Shown: positions 27,425 to 37,560, numbered from the stretch's first letter. The stretch: 64,000 nucleotides of DNA from Planctomycetota bacterium (GCA_016713175.1 JADJPQ010000004.1:372001-436000), one strand, 5' to 3'. Translations and numbers: made by a program. Notes: generated by a model not told the origin, from the sequence alone.

Positions 27425-29479
27425 TCAGTTGCTGCGCAACGCGAAGTCCTGCACGACGCGATCCGTGCCCTCTGCGATCACCAGCGGCCGCTGCGTCTGC
27501 TTCTGCTGGACGAGGATGTCGAACGGATTCTCTGTGCCAGCCCGCCGGACTGCATGGATCGTCCAAGTGCCCGGTGGCACGCGCTGCGTGAACGTGTAGG
27601 TGCCGTTGCCGTCACTGGTCGCATTCGCCTGGAAGAACTCCGTTGGCGGCGCGGCACCGGCGGGGGCCGGTGGTGTCGTCAGCGTGACGTTGATCTGGCC
27701 CATTGGCTGCCCATCGAGCGTCGTGGTGCCGGTGACGATCGTCCCGCGCCGGAGCCGCAATTCGCCGGCGTCGACGCGCTGCCCTTCGCTGCCGATCGTC
27801 ACGATCTGGCTTTGTGCCCCGCAGAAGTCCGGGTGCCGCACGCGAATGAGGTAGTCGGCGAACGCCAGGCGCGTCAGCCGGAAGCGCCCGTCGGCGTCGG
27901 TTCGCGCGCTCGCCGTCGAGTGCTTCTCCGGCATGAACTGCCGCAGCATCTGGCCGAACGCGTTGCCTGGGTCGAGCAGCATGCCGCTGCTGTGATCGGT
28001 CACGACCACCGCACCGCTGACCGGTCGGCCTTGGTCGTCGACGACGTGACCTTCGATCACGCCGCCCAGCGTCAGTCGGCAGACGACCTCCGGCGACGTG
28101 CCGTTGGCGACGACCTGGAACGGTTCGCTGAGGCTCTTGGCGTGCTGGCCGTTGTCTTCGATCTGGAACACGAAGTCGCCGATCGGTACGCCGCGGATCA
28201 CGGCCCATTCGCCGGAGAACTCCGGTGGGTAGTCGCCCGGCGTGATCCGGAGATCGCGGAACTCCGGAACGTTGCCGATGCCGAGCGGGTTGTCCGGAAA
28301 GAAGCGCTTCAGCGCCAGCTTGTAGGCCTTGATCGGCGCGCCGTTGGCGGCAAGGACTTTCAGTTTGGCGAACGCTCGTGGCTCCAGCGCGACGCCGAGA
28401 TCCAGCATGCCGGCCGGCACCGGCTTCTGTTGGTGTTCTTCGTAGCCTTTGGCGGTGAACGCGAGCTGGAACTCGCCCTCACGGAGGCCCTCAAGGCGGA
28501 ACCGGCCATCGGTGTCGCTGCTCGCCGTGCCGGTCTGCGGCGCTTTGGCCGACAGCGCCGTGGCCAGGATCGTGCAGCCGCGGATCGGATTGCCTTGGTT
28601 GTCGGTGACGACGCCGGCGATCGGCAGGCCGACCGCCAGTTCGAGCACGAACTCGTTGGTGGTCGTGGCGGCGATCTGCAGGTTGTGCTTCTCGACACGG
28701 CAGAAGCTCTGCGCTTGTGCGGCCAGGTGGATCAGCCCCAGCCGCGGTGCATTGGCGAAGCGGAACAGGCCGGCGGCATTCGTGCGCGCCGTGATGCCCT
28801 GTTCGCGCCCCGGTGTCGGCAGCATCTGGTGCGTCGCATTCGCTTCGTTGAGGAACACCTGTGCGTCGGCGATCGGTTGGCCGGTGCCTTCCTGGACGAC
28901 GCGACCGACCACGATCAGCCCCTGCTCGAGCTGCAGGGTGCCGGCGTCGTACCAATCGTCGGCGCGGATCTTGATGCCCTTGTGGTGCAGTTCCGGATGC
29001 AGGTCGCTGACGACGCGCAGATCGATCGGGGTGTCGATCTTCTTGACGCCGAGCGCGAACGTGCCGTCTGCCGCCGTCGCACTGAAGGCAAGCGGCGGTG
29101 TGCGGATGCCCGACTTGCTCTTCAGGTAGGTGTCGATCGGGTCGTGCATCGTATTCGGCATCAAGAACACCGGAATGCCGGCGGCCGGTGCGCCGCCTGG
29201 CAGCAGCACGCGACCGCGAATGCCCTGGCCGGCGTCGACCTGGCTGTCGTCGACCAGCCGTTCGACCTGCTGCCGCTGGTGGTCTGCCGCCGTCGAAGGT
29301 GCGGCGGTGCTGGTGGCGGGGGCCGGCGGCGAGGGTTCCGGCGTTGCGGGCGACTGCGGACTCTGGCGCGCGGCATCGGGCGATGCCGGTGCGGGCGGAG
29401 TCGGGCCGCCAATCAGCAACAGGAAGGTGATGCCGGCCAATGCCAGCAACGACAGAACGGTCCACCGGGTGGCGTTCAT
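27425..29479 (-). CDS. Membrane-anchored protein with five regulatory-carboxypeptidase-like domains
   Basis: 684 aa from the ATG giving MNATRWTVLSLLALAGITFL, a single N-terminal membrane anchor followed by a Pro/Ala-rich linker to about residue 70. The rest is a string of CarboxypepD_reg-type Ig folds, visible from repeated starts such as QGIRGRVLLPGGAPAAGIPV, GLIVVGRVVQEGTGQPIADA, PIAGVVTDNQGNPIRGC, GGVIEGHVVDDQGRPVSGAV and GTIVTGTTTLDGQPMG. No peptidase domain is present. It is probably a cell-surface structural or adhesion protein. Similar but shorter architecture occurs in the gene at 226-1911. It is transcribed away from the copper monooxygenase gene, with a 208-base shared upstream region. 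Confidence 0.75.
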   Translation of the reverse strand: MNATRWTVLSLLALAGITFLLLIGGPTPPAPASPDAARQSPQSPATPEPSPPAPATSTAAPSTAADHQRQQVERLVDDSQVDAGQGIRGRVLLPGGAPAAGIPVFLMPNTMHDPIDTYLKSKSGIRTPPLAFSATAADGTFALGVKKIDTPIDLRVVSDLHPELHHKGIKIRADDWYDAGTLQLEQGLIVVGRVVQEGTGQPIADAQVFLNEANATHQMLPTPGREQGITARTNAAGLFRFANAPRLGLIHLAAQAQSFCRVEKHNLQIAATTTNEFVLELAVGLPIAGVVTDNQGNPIRGCTILATALSAKAPQTGTASSDTDGRFRLEGLREGEFQLAFTAKGYEEHQQKPVPAGMLDLGVALEPRAFAKLKVLAANGAPIKAYKLALKRFFPDNPLGIGNVPEFRDLRITPGDYPPEFSGEWAVIRGVPIGDFVFQIEDNGQHAKSLSEPFQVVANGTSPEVVCRLTLGGVIEGHVVDDQGRPVSGAVVVTDHSSGMLLDPGNAFGQMLRQFMPEKHSTASARTDADGRFRLTRLAFADYLIRVRHPDFCGAQSQIVTIGSEGQRVDAGELRLRRGTIVTGTTTLDGQPMGQINVTLTTPPAPAGAAPPTEFFQANATSDGNGTYTFTQRVPPGTWTIHAVRRAGTENPFDILVQQKQTQRPLVIAEGTDRVVQDFALRSN

Positions 29480-29687
29480 GGCAACTCCAGGGGCAATGAG
29501 ATCGCACCGCGCCGCAGGTCGGGCGGTCGTGATCATTCCGGTGCGGCACGCGCAACCGGGCAGGTTGTCCCTGCGACGTCGCCGTTGCCGCGGTTCTTCC
29601 AGGAAGGTCGCGAAATCGTCGCGCGGGTGTCCGGGTTGCCGCCGTGTGGCGATTGAGTTTGCCGGCGTTGCGCGCGACGCTGTCGCC

Positions 29688-31451
29688 ATGCTGCGTTCTG
29701 TCGCGTGGGTGGCGGTGTTGGTGACGGTGGCGGTGGCCCAGGAGACTCCAGTGGTGCTGGGTACCCAGGTGACTGCGGCGTTCACCGACCTGCGCTGGCA
29801 ACCGCGCACGCTCGCGGACCTCGGCGACGTGCCTGCGACCGTGGTGTGGTTTGCGACGATCGAATGTCCACTGGTGCAGCGCTATCTGCCGCGCGTGCAG
29901 GAACTGGCGAAGGACCTGGCGGCTCGGCGGGTCCCGGTGCTGATCGTCAACGTCGGTCCAGGCGACTCGCTGGTCGATGCCACCGCCCAGGTGGTGGAAG
30001 GCGCACCGGCAGCGATCGCGGCCAAGGACTTCGATCTGTCGTTCGCGCGCGCCTGCGGCGTCGAGCGGACCGTGACTGCGGTCGTGCTCGATGCCCAACG
30101 CAGGATCGTCTACCGCGGTCGGATCGATGCCCAGTACGGCTACGGCGGTGTCGCGCAAGAGCGGGGTCGCGAGGACCTGCGCGCCGCGATCGACGAGGTG
30201 CTGGGCGGGCGGCCGGTGACAGTGGCGACGACGCCGGTGGCCGGCTGCAAGATCACGCCGCCGGCAGTGGTTGCCGGAACGGTGCCGACGTGGAGTCGCG
30301 ACGTCGCGCCGCTGTTCCAGCAGCACTGTCAGGAGTGCCATCGGCAGGGTGGCGAAGGGCCGTTCCCGCTCGCGACCGTGCATGAGGCGAGAAAGCACGC
30401 AGCGATGATCGCCGAGGTGGTTCTGCAGGGCCGGATGCCGCCGTGGTATGGCAGTTCGCGGCATGGCACGTTCGTCAACTGGCGCGGTCTGGATGCGGCG
30501 CAGAAGCAGACGATCGCTGCCTGGGTGGCGGGCGGCATGCCGGAAGGCGAGGCTGCGACGGCACCAGCGCCGCGGTCATGGCCGAACGACGAGTGGCGGA
30601 TCGGCAAACCGGATCTGATCCTGAAGCCGGTGGCGCCGATGCGGGTGCCGGCCGAGGGGTCGGTGCCGTATCAGTACTTCGTGCTGCCGTACCGATTCGA
30701 GCACGACACCTGGGTCGAAGCGATCGAGATCCTGCCGAGCAACAAACGCGTGCTGCATCACTGCAACATGGCGCGCGTCAAGTTCGGCGAACGCTGGTCG
30801 CAGGATGGCTTCATCACCGGCTACGTGCCCGGTGGCGATGCGATGGTGCTCGACCCCGGCACGGCGGTGAAGATCCCGGCCGGCTCGGTGCTGGTGCTGC
30901 AGGCGCACTACGTGACCACCGGCCAGCCCGAAGAGGACCGGCTGCGCGTCGGCCTGCGATTCCCTCGTGTCGTGGTCGAGCAGGAAGTGCGGGTCTTGAT
31001 CGCCGCCGATTTCCGCTTCGAGATCCCAGCGGGCGCGAACGCGCATCCGGTGCGGGCGCGGCGGCAGTTCAAGGCGGACGCGGTCGGCATCGGGCTGTTC
31101 GTGCACATGCACGTGCGCGGTCGCGACATGGCGGTGTTCGCGGAGCCGGAAGGCGGCGAACGCCAGCCACTGCTGCTGGTGCCGAATTACAACTTCGACT
31201 GGCAGCAGTCCTACCGTTGGGCGCCCGGGACGCAGAAGTTCGCCGCCGGGACCCGGATCGCTGCGTTGGCGCACTTCGACAACTCGCGGTTCAACCCGTT
31301 CAATCCGGACGCGGACGTTGCGGTGAAGTTCGGGCTCGAGACGACCGACGAGATGATGTACGCGTTCTTGTTCTACGTGCACGAACACGAACGGCTCGCA
31401 CTGCGCGTCGACCCGGCGACCGGTCGGGTCGCCGGCGACGCGCCGCGCTGA
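29688..31451 (+). CDS. Redoxin / cytochrome c / copper type II monooxygenase fusion
   Basis: 587 aa with a signal peptide. Residues 25-175 form a thioredoxin-like (redoxin) domain with a single Cys60 in IECPLVQRY. A short cytochrome-like module follows with QHCQECHRQGGEGPFP (CxxCH, Cys214, Cys217, His218). The C-terminal 280 residues match the PHM-type copper type II ascorbate-dependent monooxygenase fold: His357-His358 (LHHCN) and His407 (LQAHYV) for one copper, His473 and His475 (VHMHV) and a Met in DEMMYAF (556 or 557) for the other. All expected copper ligands appear present, so an active periplasmic oxidase is plausible. The substrate is unknown. The gene has its own divergent promoter region and ends 18 bases before the convergent flotillin gene. 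Confidence 0.85.
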   Translation: MLRSVAWVAVLVTVAVAQETPVVLGTQVTAAFTDLRWQPRTLADLGDVPATVVWFATIECPLVQRYLPRVQELAKDLAARRVPVLIVNVGPGDSLVDATAQVVEGAPAAIAAKDFDLSFARACGVERTVTAVVLDAQRRIVYRGRIDAQYGYGGVAQERGREDLRAAIDEVLGGRPVTVATTPVAGCKITPPAVVAGTVPTWSRDVAPLFQQHCQECHRQGGEGPFPLATVHEARKHAAMIAEVVLQGRMPPWYGSSRHGTFVNWRGLDAAQKQTIAAWVAGGMPEGEAATAPAPRSWPNDEWRIGKPDLILKPVAPMRVPAEGSVPYQYFVLPYRFEHDTWVEAIEILPSNKRVLHHCNMARVKFGERWSQDGFITGYVPGGDAMVLDPGTAVKIPAGSVLVLQAHYVTTGQPEEDRLRVGLRFPRVVVEQEVRVLIAADFRFEIPAGANAHPVRARRQFKADAVGIGLFVHMHVRGRDMAVFAEPEGGERQPLLLVPNYNFDWQQSYRWAPGTQKFAAGTRIAALAHFDNSRFNPFNPDADVAVKFGLETTDEMMYAFLFYVHEHERLALRVDPATGRVAGDAPR

Positions 31452-31469
31452 GCGCGGCGCGGGCGAGCC

Positions 31470-33086
31470 TCAGGCCTTCGGCGGCGTCTTCGGGGCCGGG
31501 CCTGCGGCCGGCGGCGGCATCGGCACGGCGCCGGTCGGCATGGCCGCTGGCGGTTCGCTGAGCTTGCCGAGGAACTGGGGCATCTCGACGCCGCCGATGT
31601 CCTTCATCATCTGCAGCATCGGCGGCAGGCTGCCGGCCAGGCCCTGCAGGAAGTTGGCCGTCGCGTTCTTGCCGTTCTGGCTGCCGCCGTCCCAGACGAC
31701 CACCTTGTCGAACTTGACGTTGGCGATCGCCTTGGCCGCGGTCTCGGCCAGCTCCGGCAGGTGCTCGAGCATCAGCATCTGGAACGCCTGCTGCGCGCCG
31801 CCGCAACCTTCGACGATCCGCTTCAAGCCCTCGGCCTTCTTGGCCAGCATCTCGTACTCGCCGCGCGCTCGGGCCTCGAGGCGGGCAAAGGTCGCCGCCG
31901 CTTCGGCCTGGGCCTGCAGCCGGATCTGTTCGGCCTGGGCCTCGGCGTCGACGATGATCCGCGCCTTCTGCGCCTTGGCCGCCGCTTCGAGTTCGGCGCG
32001 CTGTTCGTTCTCGATCTTCTGCGCCATCGCTTCGGCGGCGCGCGCTTCGGCCAGGTACTGCAGCTCGCGGACCTTGGCATCGGCCTCGCGCTTTCGCGAT
32101 TCGGTCAACTGGTAGGCTTCGGCCTGCTTGACCTTCAGCGTCGCTTCGGCTTCGACCGCCTTGGCGCGTGCCGTGTTCTCACCGGTTACCGCCGCGGCTT
32201 CGTTCTCGGCAACGGTGACACGCATCTGCCGTTCTTGTGCCTTGACCAGCGCCTGTTGCTCGAACGTCGCCTGGCTCTTGCCGACCTGGGCGTCCTTGTC
32301 GAGTTCGGCCAACCGGACGATCTGTTCCCGTTCGGCTTCCTTGGTGCCGATCGTGCGCGACTTGTCGGCGTTGGCGACCTGCACGTCCTGCTCGCGCCGC
32401 GCCTCGGCGACGCCGATCGAGCCCTTCTTCTGCTGCTGCGCGACGTCGATCTCGGCCTGCTGGATCGCTTCGCTCGCTGCCTTCCTGCCCATCGCTTCGA
32501 TGTAGCCCGACTCGTCGGTGATGTCGGTGATGTTGACGTTGATCAACACCAGGCCGATCTTCTCGAGTTCGGGCGTCAGCGACTTTTGCACGCTGTCGAG
32601 GAACTTGTCGCGGTTGCGGTTGATCTCCTCGATCGTCATCGATGCGATCACCTGGCGCAGCTGGCCGAGGATGATGTCCTCGGCCTGTTTGGTGACCTGG
32701 CGCACGTCGAGGCCGAGCAGGCGGATCGCCGCCGTCTGCATCACCGCCGAATCGGTACCGACCGCAACGGTGAACACGCTCGGCACGTTGACGCGGATGT
32801 TCTCGGCCGACAGTGCACCGCGCAGCGGGATCTCGATCTGCATCGGATCGAGCGACAGATAGGCATAGTCCTGGATCAACGGCCAGACGAACGCGCCGCC
32901 GCCGTGCAGGCAACGGGCGGACTGACCGGAGGCGACCTTGCCGTAGATGACCAGGATCTTGTTGCTCGGGCAGCGCTTGTAGCGCTTGACGACGAGCAGG
33001 ATCAGGCTGAAGACGACGACGCCGACGGCGGCGACGATCCACCACAGGTAGTCGATGCTCTGCAGGCCTTGCAGCAACAGGATCAT
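31470..33086 (-). CDS. Flotillin-like SPFH protein
   Basis: 538 aa. One N-terminal membrane helix (about 14-34, IVAAVGVVVFSLILLVV) is followed by the SPFH/band 7 domain (about 45-230; VFTVAVGTDSAVMQTAA, NRNRDKFLDSVQKSLTPEL). A long Ala/Glu-rich coiled coil (about 215-430) has the flotillin-type EA repeats. The C-terminus is Pro/Ala-rich. It scaffolds membrane microdomains. The gene lies 34 bases downstream of an NfeD gene, a pairing conserved for bacterial flotillins, so the assignment is firm. The 3' end faces the copper monooxygenase gene. Confidence 0.93.
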   Translation of the reverse strand: MILLLQGLQSIDYLWWIVAAVGVVVFSLILLVVKRYKRCPSNKILVIYGKVASGQSARCLHGGGAFVWPLIQDYAYLSLDPMQIEIPLRGALSAENIRVNVPSVFTVAVGTDSAVMQTAAIRLLGLDVRQVTKQAEDIILGQLRQVIASMTIEEINRNRDKFLDSVQKSLTPELEKIGLVLINVNITDITDESGYIEAMGRKAASEAIQQAEIDVAQQQKKGSIGVAEARREQDVQVANADKSRTIGTKEAEREQIVRLAELDKDAQVGKSQATFEQQALVKAQERQMRVTVAENEAAAVTGENTARAKAVEAEATLKVKQAEAYQLTESRKREADAKVRELQYLAEARAAEAMAQKIENEQRAELEAAAKAQKARIIVDAEAQAEQIRLQAQAEAAATFARLEARARGEYEMLAKKAEGLKRIVEGCGGAQQAFQMLMLEHLPELAETAAKAIANVKFDKVVVWDGGSQNGKNATANFLQGLAGSLPPMLQMMKDIGGVEMPQFLGKLSEPPAAMPTGAVPMPPPAAGPAPKTPPKA

Positions 33087-33120
33087 GAGGGATCTCCTTC
33101 TCGGACGGGTCAGGGGAAGT

Positions 33121-33663
33121 TCAGGCGAGCGGGCCGACGACCAACAGGTCGTCGGCGGCGCGGGCGAGCACGCGGACGCGGTCGCCGGTGGCGAACTCGG
33201 CGGCCTGGCTGACGGCCTTGACCTCGAGCTTGCGACCTTGCACGGTCACCAGCACGCGGCCGTTGCCTTCGCCGGCGGCGGGAATGCGCAGATAGACACT
33301 GGCTTCCTGGCCGATGGCGTTGGCGAGGTCGACATTGCCCGACGACTGCAAGCGCAGCAGCGTCGACGTCGCCTTGGTGACAGCCCACAGCGCGACCACG
33401 CCGGCGACCACCGCGGCGAGCGTCGCCATCGCCGGCGACCAGCCGGCGTTCTGCGTCGCCAGCCCGGTCAGGCCGAAGAACGTCGCGAACGCGGCGACCG
33501 TCTGCAGCGACAGGTACTTCAGGAACAACGCGTCGTGCGCCGACCCGTCGACCGACGGCGGGCCATCGCTGGCGTCGCCATTGCCGCCGATCGCCAGCAG
33601 CACGAACTGGATGACCAGCAGGGCCCCGCCGATCGCTGCGCAGTAGAGATAGAGGCTGTCCAT
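33121..33663 (-). CDS. NfeD-like membrane protein
   Basis: 180 aa. About three hydrophobic segments (first at 6-25, then two between 60 and 110) are followed by a small C-terminal OB-fold domain of the NfeD1b type (IGQEASVYLRIPAAGEG, GRVLVTVQGRKLEV, ATGDRVRVLARAADDLLVV). The short forms without a protease domain work with flotillins, and a flotillin gene follows 34 bases downstream. The ATG was chosen because the product begins directly with the first helix. Confidence 0.85.
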   Translation of the reverse strand: MDSLYLYCAAIGGALLVIQFVLLAIGGNGDASDGPPSVDGSAHDALFLKYLSLQTVAAFATFFGLTGLATQNAGWSPAMATLAAVVAGVVALWAVTKATSTLLRLQSSGNVDLANAIGQEASVYLRIPAAGEGNGRVLVTVQGRKLEVKAVSQAAEFATGDRVRVLARAADDLLVVGPLA

Positions 33664-33760
33664 CGTGGTTCTCCGCGGCAGGCCGGCTGCCGCTCCGCCA
33701 GACGTCATGCGCTGTTGCGCACTTGGACTGGATTTACCGGGAAGTGACGTCGGTATTCCA

Positions 33761-35014
33761 TCAGGTAGCCGAGGCCGTCTTGCCGTCGTCGGCCGGCAGC
33801 CGGTCGATCCGCACCCGTTCCGCACGCTTGTTGTTGGCCTTGGTGACGGTGAAGCGATAGCCGGCGATCTCGACCTCGGCCCCAGCCCACGGCACGCTGC
33901 CGAGGCGTTCGGCCAGGAAGCCCGACAGCGTCTGGCTGTCGGTCGACACCTCGTGGATCTGCAGTCGGGCGAACAACCGGCGGGTCTCGGCGATGCCGCG
34001 GCACAGCAGGGAGCCGTCGCGGCGCGCCAGCACATGCGTCTCCTCGGCGTCGAGTTCGTCCTCGATCTCACCGACGATCTCCTCGAGCACGTCTTCGAGC
34101 GTGACCATGCCCTGCACGCCGCCGTACTCGTCGACGACGATCGCCAGGTGGCGCTTCTCGCGCTGGAACCCGCGCAGCACGTGGTTCAGCGTGTTGGTCT
34201 CGGGCACCACCAGCAGCGGGATCAGCAGGTCCTGCAGGTCGGTCGCGGCATCGTCGCGCAGCGCGAACAGCAGTTCCTTGGCCAACAGCACACCCTGGAC
34301 CTGATCGAGTTCGCCGTTCGGCGTGAACGGGAAGCGGCTGTGGCCGGTGCGCCGGACGACTTCCAGGATCTTGTCGATCGACCAGGTGCCCGACAGGAAC
34401 GTCATCCGCGAGCGCGGCACCATGACGTCGCGGACGCGCGTCTCGCGCAGGCGGGTGGCGTTGGCGATGATGCTGCCGGTCAGCGCACCGAACACTCCCT
34501 GGGCCTGACCCGCGGTGGCGAGCAGCCGGATCTCCTCGAGGGAAGTCGTCGTCGAGTGATTGTGCGAGCCCAGCGCCCGGGCCAGGACGCGCGTGATCAC
34601 CAGCACCGGGCGCAGCAAGATCGCCATGCCGTGCACGGTCCAGGCCACCGGCACCGCCAGCCGGTTGGCGTGCAGCACGCCGAGGGTCTTGGGTGTGATC
34701 TCGGTGAACAGCAGCACGGCGATCGTGAACACGCCGGCGAACCAGGCGGCATGGATGCCGGGAAACGCCCCTTCGAACTCATGGCCGGCGACGACGCCCC
34801 CGGCGGTGTTGGCGATCGTGTTCAGCACCAGGATCGCCGCGATCGGCTCGTCCGGCTGCTGCTTGAACCGGCGCAGGATCGCGCCGACGCGGTGGCCGGT
34901 GCGTGCCAGCGCCTCGACCCGCGCATGGCCGACACTCAGCAGTGTCGCCTCGGCGATCGAGCACACGAACGAGATGATCAGCGCCAGCGAGACGGCGGTC
35001 AGGAACAACAGCAT
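33761..35014 (-). CDS. HlyC/CorC (CNNM) family membrane protein with CBS domains
   Basis: 417 aa from the ATG giving MLLFLTAVSLALIISFVCSI. DUF21/CNNM transmembrane domain about 1-190 (FVCSIAEATLLSVGHAR, LFTEITPKTLGVLHANR), a CBS pair about 205-320 (RDVMVPRSRMTFLS, LAIVVDEYGGVQGMVTLEDV), and a C-terminal CorC_HlyC FAD-like domain (SQTLSGFLAERLGSVPWAG). Members are linked to Mg2+ or other divalent cation efflux. Full length for the family. It follows the acyl-CoA dehydrogenase by 32 bases on the same strand. Confidence 0.93.
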   Translation of the reverse strand: MLLFLTAVSLALIISFVCSIAEATLLSVGHARVEALARTGHRVGAILRRFKQQPDEPIAAILVLNTIANTAGGVVAGHEFEGAFPGIHAAWFAGVFTIAVLLFTEITPKTLGVLHANRLAVPVAWTVHGMAILLRPVLVITRVLARALGSHNHSTTTSLEEIRLLATAGQAQGVFGALTGSIIANATRLRETRVRDVMVPRSRMTFLSGTWSIDKILEVVRRTGHSRFPFTPNGELDQVQGVLLAKELLFALRDDAATDLQDLLIPLLVVPETNTLNHVLRGFQREKRHLAIVVDEYGGVQGMVTLEDVLEEIVGEIEDELDAEETHVLARRDGSLLCRGIAETRRLFARLQIHEVSTDSQTLSGFLAERLGSVPWAGAEVEIAGYRFTVTKANNKRAERVRIDRLPADDGKTASAT

Positions 35015-35046
35015 GGGGTCGCGGCCGGCGGGCCGCACCCCGCAGC

Positions 35047-37560
35047 CTACGATCCCGCGTGACTCGTTGCCACCGTCGCCGTCCGTCCCGGCGCCGAAAC
35101 CGCAGCCTGCGCCGGGCTCGCCGCGTGCAGGTACTCGTCGAGGGTGAAGGAGTCCACGGCAATGGCCTCGGCGCGGGCGGACTCGGCGTCCCGCAGCAGC
35201 CGTCGTTCGTTCTCGGTCAGGATGCCGGCTTCGACCGCCGGGTCGAGCAGGTGTTCGGGACGGGCCTTCGGCAGCCGACCGCTCTTGACGGCTTCGCGCA
35301 GCTTCTTTTGGATCGGTTCGGCATCGGCGCAGAGTTGCAGCGCGCGTTCGAGCCGGCCGAGGGCCGACGTCGGATCGCCTGGCACCCAGATCCGTTCGGT
35401 CAGACGTTCGCGGGCGGAGCCCGGCGTCAGCAGCGAACGCGCCAGCCGCGAGCCGAGCCGGTCGCTGGGCTCGCTGCCCAGCGGGTTCAACCGGCGCAAC
35501 CAGCGCAACGGACCGCGGACCAGCCAGGTGAGTCCGGGCAGTTCCAGATTGCCCATCAGGCCGAGCATCCCTTCCTGCATCCGGGCGAACGCGTACTCCA
35601 TCGCCCAACGCATCGCCGCGACATCGTCGGGCTTGCGGCCGTCGGCCTCGAAGCGGCGCAGCGTGGCCGTGCCCAGGTACAACCAGGAGAATACGTCGGC
35701 GAAGCGACCGGTCAGCTTCTCCTTGCGCTTCAGGTTGCCGCCGAGCGTGCCCATCGCGACGTCGGCCCACAGCGCGAACGTCGCCGAGGCCCAGCTCAGT
35801 CGCCGCCAGTACGGCGCGGCGGCGCCGCCGACCGGGCTCCTGGCAAGCCGACCGCGCGTCAGGCCGAGCAGCAGCGCCCGCGTGCCGTTCCTGATCACGT
35901 GGCCGACGTGACCCCAGAACGCGCGGTCGAAAGCCCGCACGTCGTTGCCGCCGATCGCCTCGAGTTCGGCGAACGCGAACGGATGGCAGCGGATCGCGCC
36001 CTGCCCGAAGATCATCAGCGTGCGCGTCAGGATGTTGGCGCCTTCGACGGTGATGCAGATCGGCGTGCCGGCATAGGCTTGCGCCAGCAGGTTGCGCGGC
36101 CCGCGCGAGATCGCCGCGCCGCCGAGCACGTCCATGCCGTCGTTGATGATCTTGCGCCACAGTTCGGTCGCGTTGTACTTCGCGATCGCAGTGACGACGG
36201 CCGGCTTGGCGCCGGTGTCGAGGCCGCCACAGGTGAGCCGCCGCGCGGCCTCCAGCACGTAGGTGAAGCCGGCAATCCGCGCCAGCGGTTCCTCGATGCC
36301 CTCGAACTTGCCGATCGCCATGCCGAACTGCTGACGGACGGCGGCGTAGGCACCGACGGCGCGGGCGACCAGCTGCGCACCGCCGGTGGCGGTGGCGGGC
36401 AACGAGATGCCACGGCCGGCGGCCAGGCATTCCATCAACATCTGCCAGCCGCGGCCGGCGCCAGCGGCGCCGCCGATGATGGCGTCTTCCAGCGCGACGA
36501 CCACGTCCTTGCCGGAGGTCGGGCAGTTGTAGAACGGCACGCCGAGCGGATCGTGACGCCGACCAAGCTGGACGCCGGCGAGGCCGGTCGGGATCAGCGC
36601 GCAGGTGATGCCGGGGAACGGGCCCTTGCCGAGCAGGTTCTCCGGGTCGTGCAGCTGGATCGCCAGACCGAGCACGGTCGCGATTGCCGCCAGCGTGATG
36701 TAGCGTTTGTTCCACGACAGCCGCAGCATCAGGCGGCCATCCGTGCCGGCGAACACCACGCCGGTGGCCGAGATCGCACCGGCGTCGGAACCGGCACCGG
36801 GCTCGGTCAGCGCAAAACACGGGATCTCGGCGCCGCTGGCCAGCGCCGGCAGCCAGCGTTGTTTCTGTGCCTCGGTGCCGTAGTGGGTCAGCAGCTCGGC
36901 GGGGCCCAGGGAATTGGGCACCATCACCGTGATCGCCAGTGGCAGGGAGCGCGAAGCCAGCATCGTCACGACGGCCGAGTTGGCGGAGGCCGATAGCCCG
37001 AGCCCGCCGTACTCGCGCGGGATGATCATGCCGAAGAAGCGTTGTTCCTTCAGGAACGACCACAGCTCCGCCGACAGGTCCTTCTGGCAGTGGATCTGCC
37101 AGTCGTCGGCCAGCGCGCAGGCCTGGGCGCAGGGGCCGGTGACGAACGCGCGTTCTTCCGCAGTCAGATCGGGGAACGTTGCCGACGCCAGGCGTCGGAG
37201 GTCGGGTCGGCCGGAGAACAGTTCGCCATCCAGCCACACCGTACCGGCGGCGATCGCCGTGCGTTCGGTGTCGGAGATCTGCGGCAGGAAGCCGGCGTTG
37301 CGCAGCAGACGCAGCACGCGGGCACTCAGTACGGCCCGCCGGAACGGCGCGATCGTGACCGCCAGCAATGGACCGAGCAGCAGTGGCCACAGCCACCATG
37401 GCGCGGCCAGGGTCCACAGGGACAGCGTCACCGTGGTCGTCCACAGCCACAGCCGGGCGCCGGTGTGGCCCAGCGTGGCGAACACCACGACCACCGTCGC
37501 TGCTGCCGCGAACGGCGGCAGGGCGGTCGCGGCCCCGTACGTCTCCAGGATCAGGTTCAT
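35047..37560 (-). CDS. fadE: FadE-type acyl-CoA dehydrogenase
   Basis: 837 aa, close to the roughly 815 aa of Escherichia coli FadE. The ATG was chosen because the product then opens with two hydrophobic segments (about 10-75), as in FadE. The acyl-CoA dehydrogenase core covers about 105-510 (PREYGGLGLSASANSAV, FALTEPGAGSDAGAIS, KFEGIEEPLARIAG, ITVEGANILTRTLMIFGQGA), and the C-terminal DUF1974 region follows (WLYLGTATLRRFEA). It catalyses the first dehydrogenation of fatty acid beta-oxidation at the membrane. The CorC-like gene follows 32 bases downstream. No other beta-oxidation gene is in the window. Confidence 0.93.
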   Translation of the reverse strand: MNLILETYGAATALPPFAAAATVVVVFATLGHTGARLWLWTTTVTLSLWTLAAPWWLWPLLLGPLLAVTIAPFRRAVLSARVLRLLRNAGFLPQISDTERTAIAAGTVWLDGELFSGRPDLRRLASATFPDLTAEERAFVTGPCAQACALADDWQIHCQKDLSAELWSFLKEQRFFGMIIPREYGGLGLSASANSAVVTMLASRSLPLAITVMVPNSLGPAELLTHYGTEAQKQRWLPALASGAEIPCFALTEPGAGSDAGAISATGVVFAGTDGRLMLRLSWNKRYITLAAIATVLGLAIQLHDPENLLGKGPFPGITCALIPTGLAGVQLGRRHDPLGVPFYNCPTSGKDVVVALEDAIIGGAAGAGRGWQMLMECLAAGRGISLPATATGGAQLVARAVGAYAAVRQQFGMAIGKFEGIEEPLARIAGFTYVLEAARRLTCGGLDTGAKPAVVTAIAKYNATELWRKIINDGMDVLGGAAISRGPRNLLAQAYAGTPICITVEGANILTRTLMIFGQGAIRCHPFAFAELEAIGGNDVRAFDRAFWGHVGHVIRNGTRALLLGLTRGRLARSPVGGAAAPYWRRLSWASATFALWADVAMGTLGGNLKRKEKLTGRFADVFSWLYLGTATLRRFEADGRKPDDVAAMRWAMEYAFARMQEGMLGLMGNLELPGLTWLVRGPLRWLRRLNPLGSEPSDRLGSRLARSLLTPGSARERLTERIWVPGDPTSALGRLERALQLCADAEPIQKKLREAVKSGRLPKARPEHLLDPAVEAGILTENERRLLRDAESARAEAIAVDSFTLDEYLHAASPAQAAVSAPGRTATVATSHAGS

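Noticed and set aside
27164..29656. Long plus-strand frame opposite the repeat-domain protein
   Set aside because: Antisense to a protein with signal anchor and five recognisable repeats; shadow.
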